DNA of 6,940 nucleotides from Bacteroidota bacterium (lineage in GTDB: Bacteria > Bacteroidota > Bacteroidia > Flavobacteriales > Flavobacteriaceae), in the NCBI GenBank assembly GCA_015767395.1, contig JADWMI010000124.1:1-6940 (forward strand), written 5' to 3'. The first letter of the stretch is position 1, and every line of letters starts with the position of its first letter. Both the position numbers and the translations under genes were made by a program. The notes under the pieces are model-generated. The model saw nothing but the letters and a program-made list of their open reading frames with translations, was not told the DNA's origin and did not search any database. Shown here piece after piece: positions 6,817 to 6,940 of the stretch.

Positions 6817-6842
6817 TTAATTAAGGTTAAACCATTAATTAA
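6817..6842. repeat. Imperfect 12-bp inverted repeat in the leader
   Basis: Two copies of TTAATTAA (6817-6824 and 6835-6842) flank GGTTAAACC (6825-6833). Together they form a dyad centred on A6829, with arms of 12 bp and one extra base (A6834) in the right arm. In the predicted mRNA leader it ends 16 nt before the start codon of the PqqD-like gene. It could be an operator or a hairpin affecting initiation. It is not a terminator for the operon, because A residues rather than U follow it. Background AT-richness makes the outer arms weak evidence. Confidence 0.4.
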
Positions 6843-6871
6843 CAATAAATATAAGCTATAGACTAGGAAAA

Positions 6872-6879
6872 CAAAACTA
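6872..6879 (-). promoter_or_regulatory. Bacteroidota-type -7 promoter element (TAGTTTTG)
   Basis: On the minus strand this reads TAGTTTTG, an exact match to the TAnnTTTG -7 consensus used by the Bacteroidota housekeeping sigma factor. It lies about 70 nt upstream of the first gene, giving a predicted start near 6865 and a leader of about 65 nt. No good TTG -33 box sits at the usual spacing; the nearest TTTG (6891-6894) is only 11 nt away. Promoter strength may therefore depend on an activator. Confidence 0.55.
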
Positions 6880-6880
6880 C

Positions 6881-6907
6881 CTTAGTTACACAAAAATGAT
6901 AACTAAG
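6881..6907. repeat. 8-bp perfect inverted repeat abutting the promoter (candidate operator)
   Basis: CTTAGTTA at 6881-6888 and TAACTAAG at 6900-6907 are exact reverse complements separated by 11 nt. The match extends by three pairs (CTA 6877-6879 with TAG 6908-6910) if C6880 is bulged out. It sits immediately upstream of, and partly runs into, the -7 element, covering the -33 region, so it could be the binding site of a dimeric regulator. A weak terminator for a gene further right is the main alternative, because T-rich sequence follows the stem on the minus strand. Confidence 0.5.
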
Positions 6908-6940
6908 TAGAAAGCAAAAGGTTAAAAAATTTAGGAGTAA

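Noticed and set aside
6881..6907. Stem-loop as terminator of an upstream gene
   Set aside because: The stem is AT-rich with an 11-nt loop and the following T tract is interrupted (TAGTTTTGTTTT); a promoter-associated site is the simpler reading, though the alternative is not excluded.

Overview
The window is AT-rich and almost entirely coding. It holds one six-gene cluster on the minus strand, read from about 6870 down to a hairpin terminator at 5-38. The weakness of Shine-Dalgarno sequences, a TAnnTTTG-type -7 element upstream of the first gene, signal peptides ending in YAQ, and a TPR plus beta-barrel outer-membrane protein all point to a member of the Bacteroidota, most likely a flavobacterium. 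Genus level cannot be read from the sequence.

Layout in transcription order: a 140-bp leader/promoter region (6801-6940) with one -7 element and two inverted repeats; a 79-aa PqqD-like protein (6561-6800); a CarB/PylC-type ATP-grasp ligase (5515-6558); a fold-type III PLP decarboxylase of the LysA/ornithine-decarboxylase superfamily (4136-5503); a 734-aa fusion of a urea-transporter-like membrane domain to an M23 (LytM) metallopeptidase domain and an unassigned C-terminal region (1951-4155, TTG start); an outer-membrane beta-barrel protein with an N-terminal helical/TPR part (671-1972); and a secreted TPR protein (54-683). Genes are separated by 2 and 11 nt or overlap by 13-22 nt, so they almost certainly form one translationally coupled operon.

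The first three genes look like a cytoplasmic biosynthetic module: an ATP-dependent carboxylate activator/ligase, a decarboxylase for an amino acid or aminoacyl group, and a small peptide- or enzyme-binding protein. The last three look like an envelope module spanning inner membrane, peptidoglycan and outer membrane. The combined reading, which is inference, is a system that makes a small amine- or amide-type compound or modified peptide and moves it, or couples it to cell-wall work, across the envelope. Two details argue against housekeeping functions: the decarboxylase lacks the Glu of the LysA CES(S/G)D signature, and the transporter domain keeps the UT fold signatures but has Ala at one normally polar slot position and Ser for Thr at two others. 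No precursor peptide, tRNA, rRNA, CRISPR or mobile element is visible.
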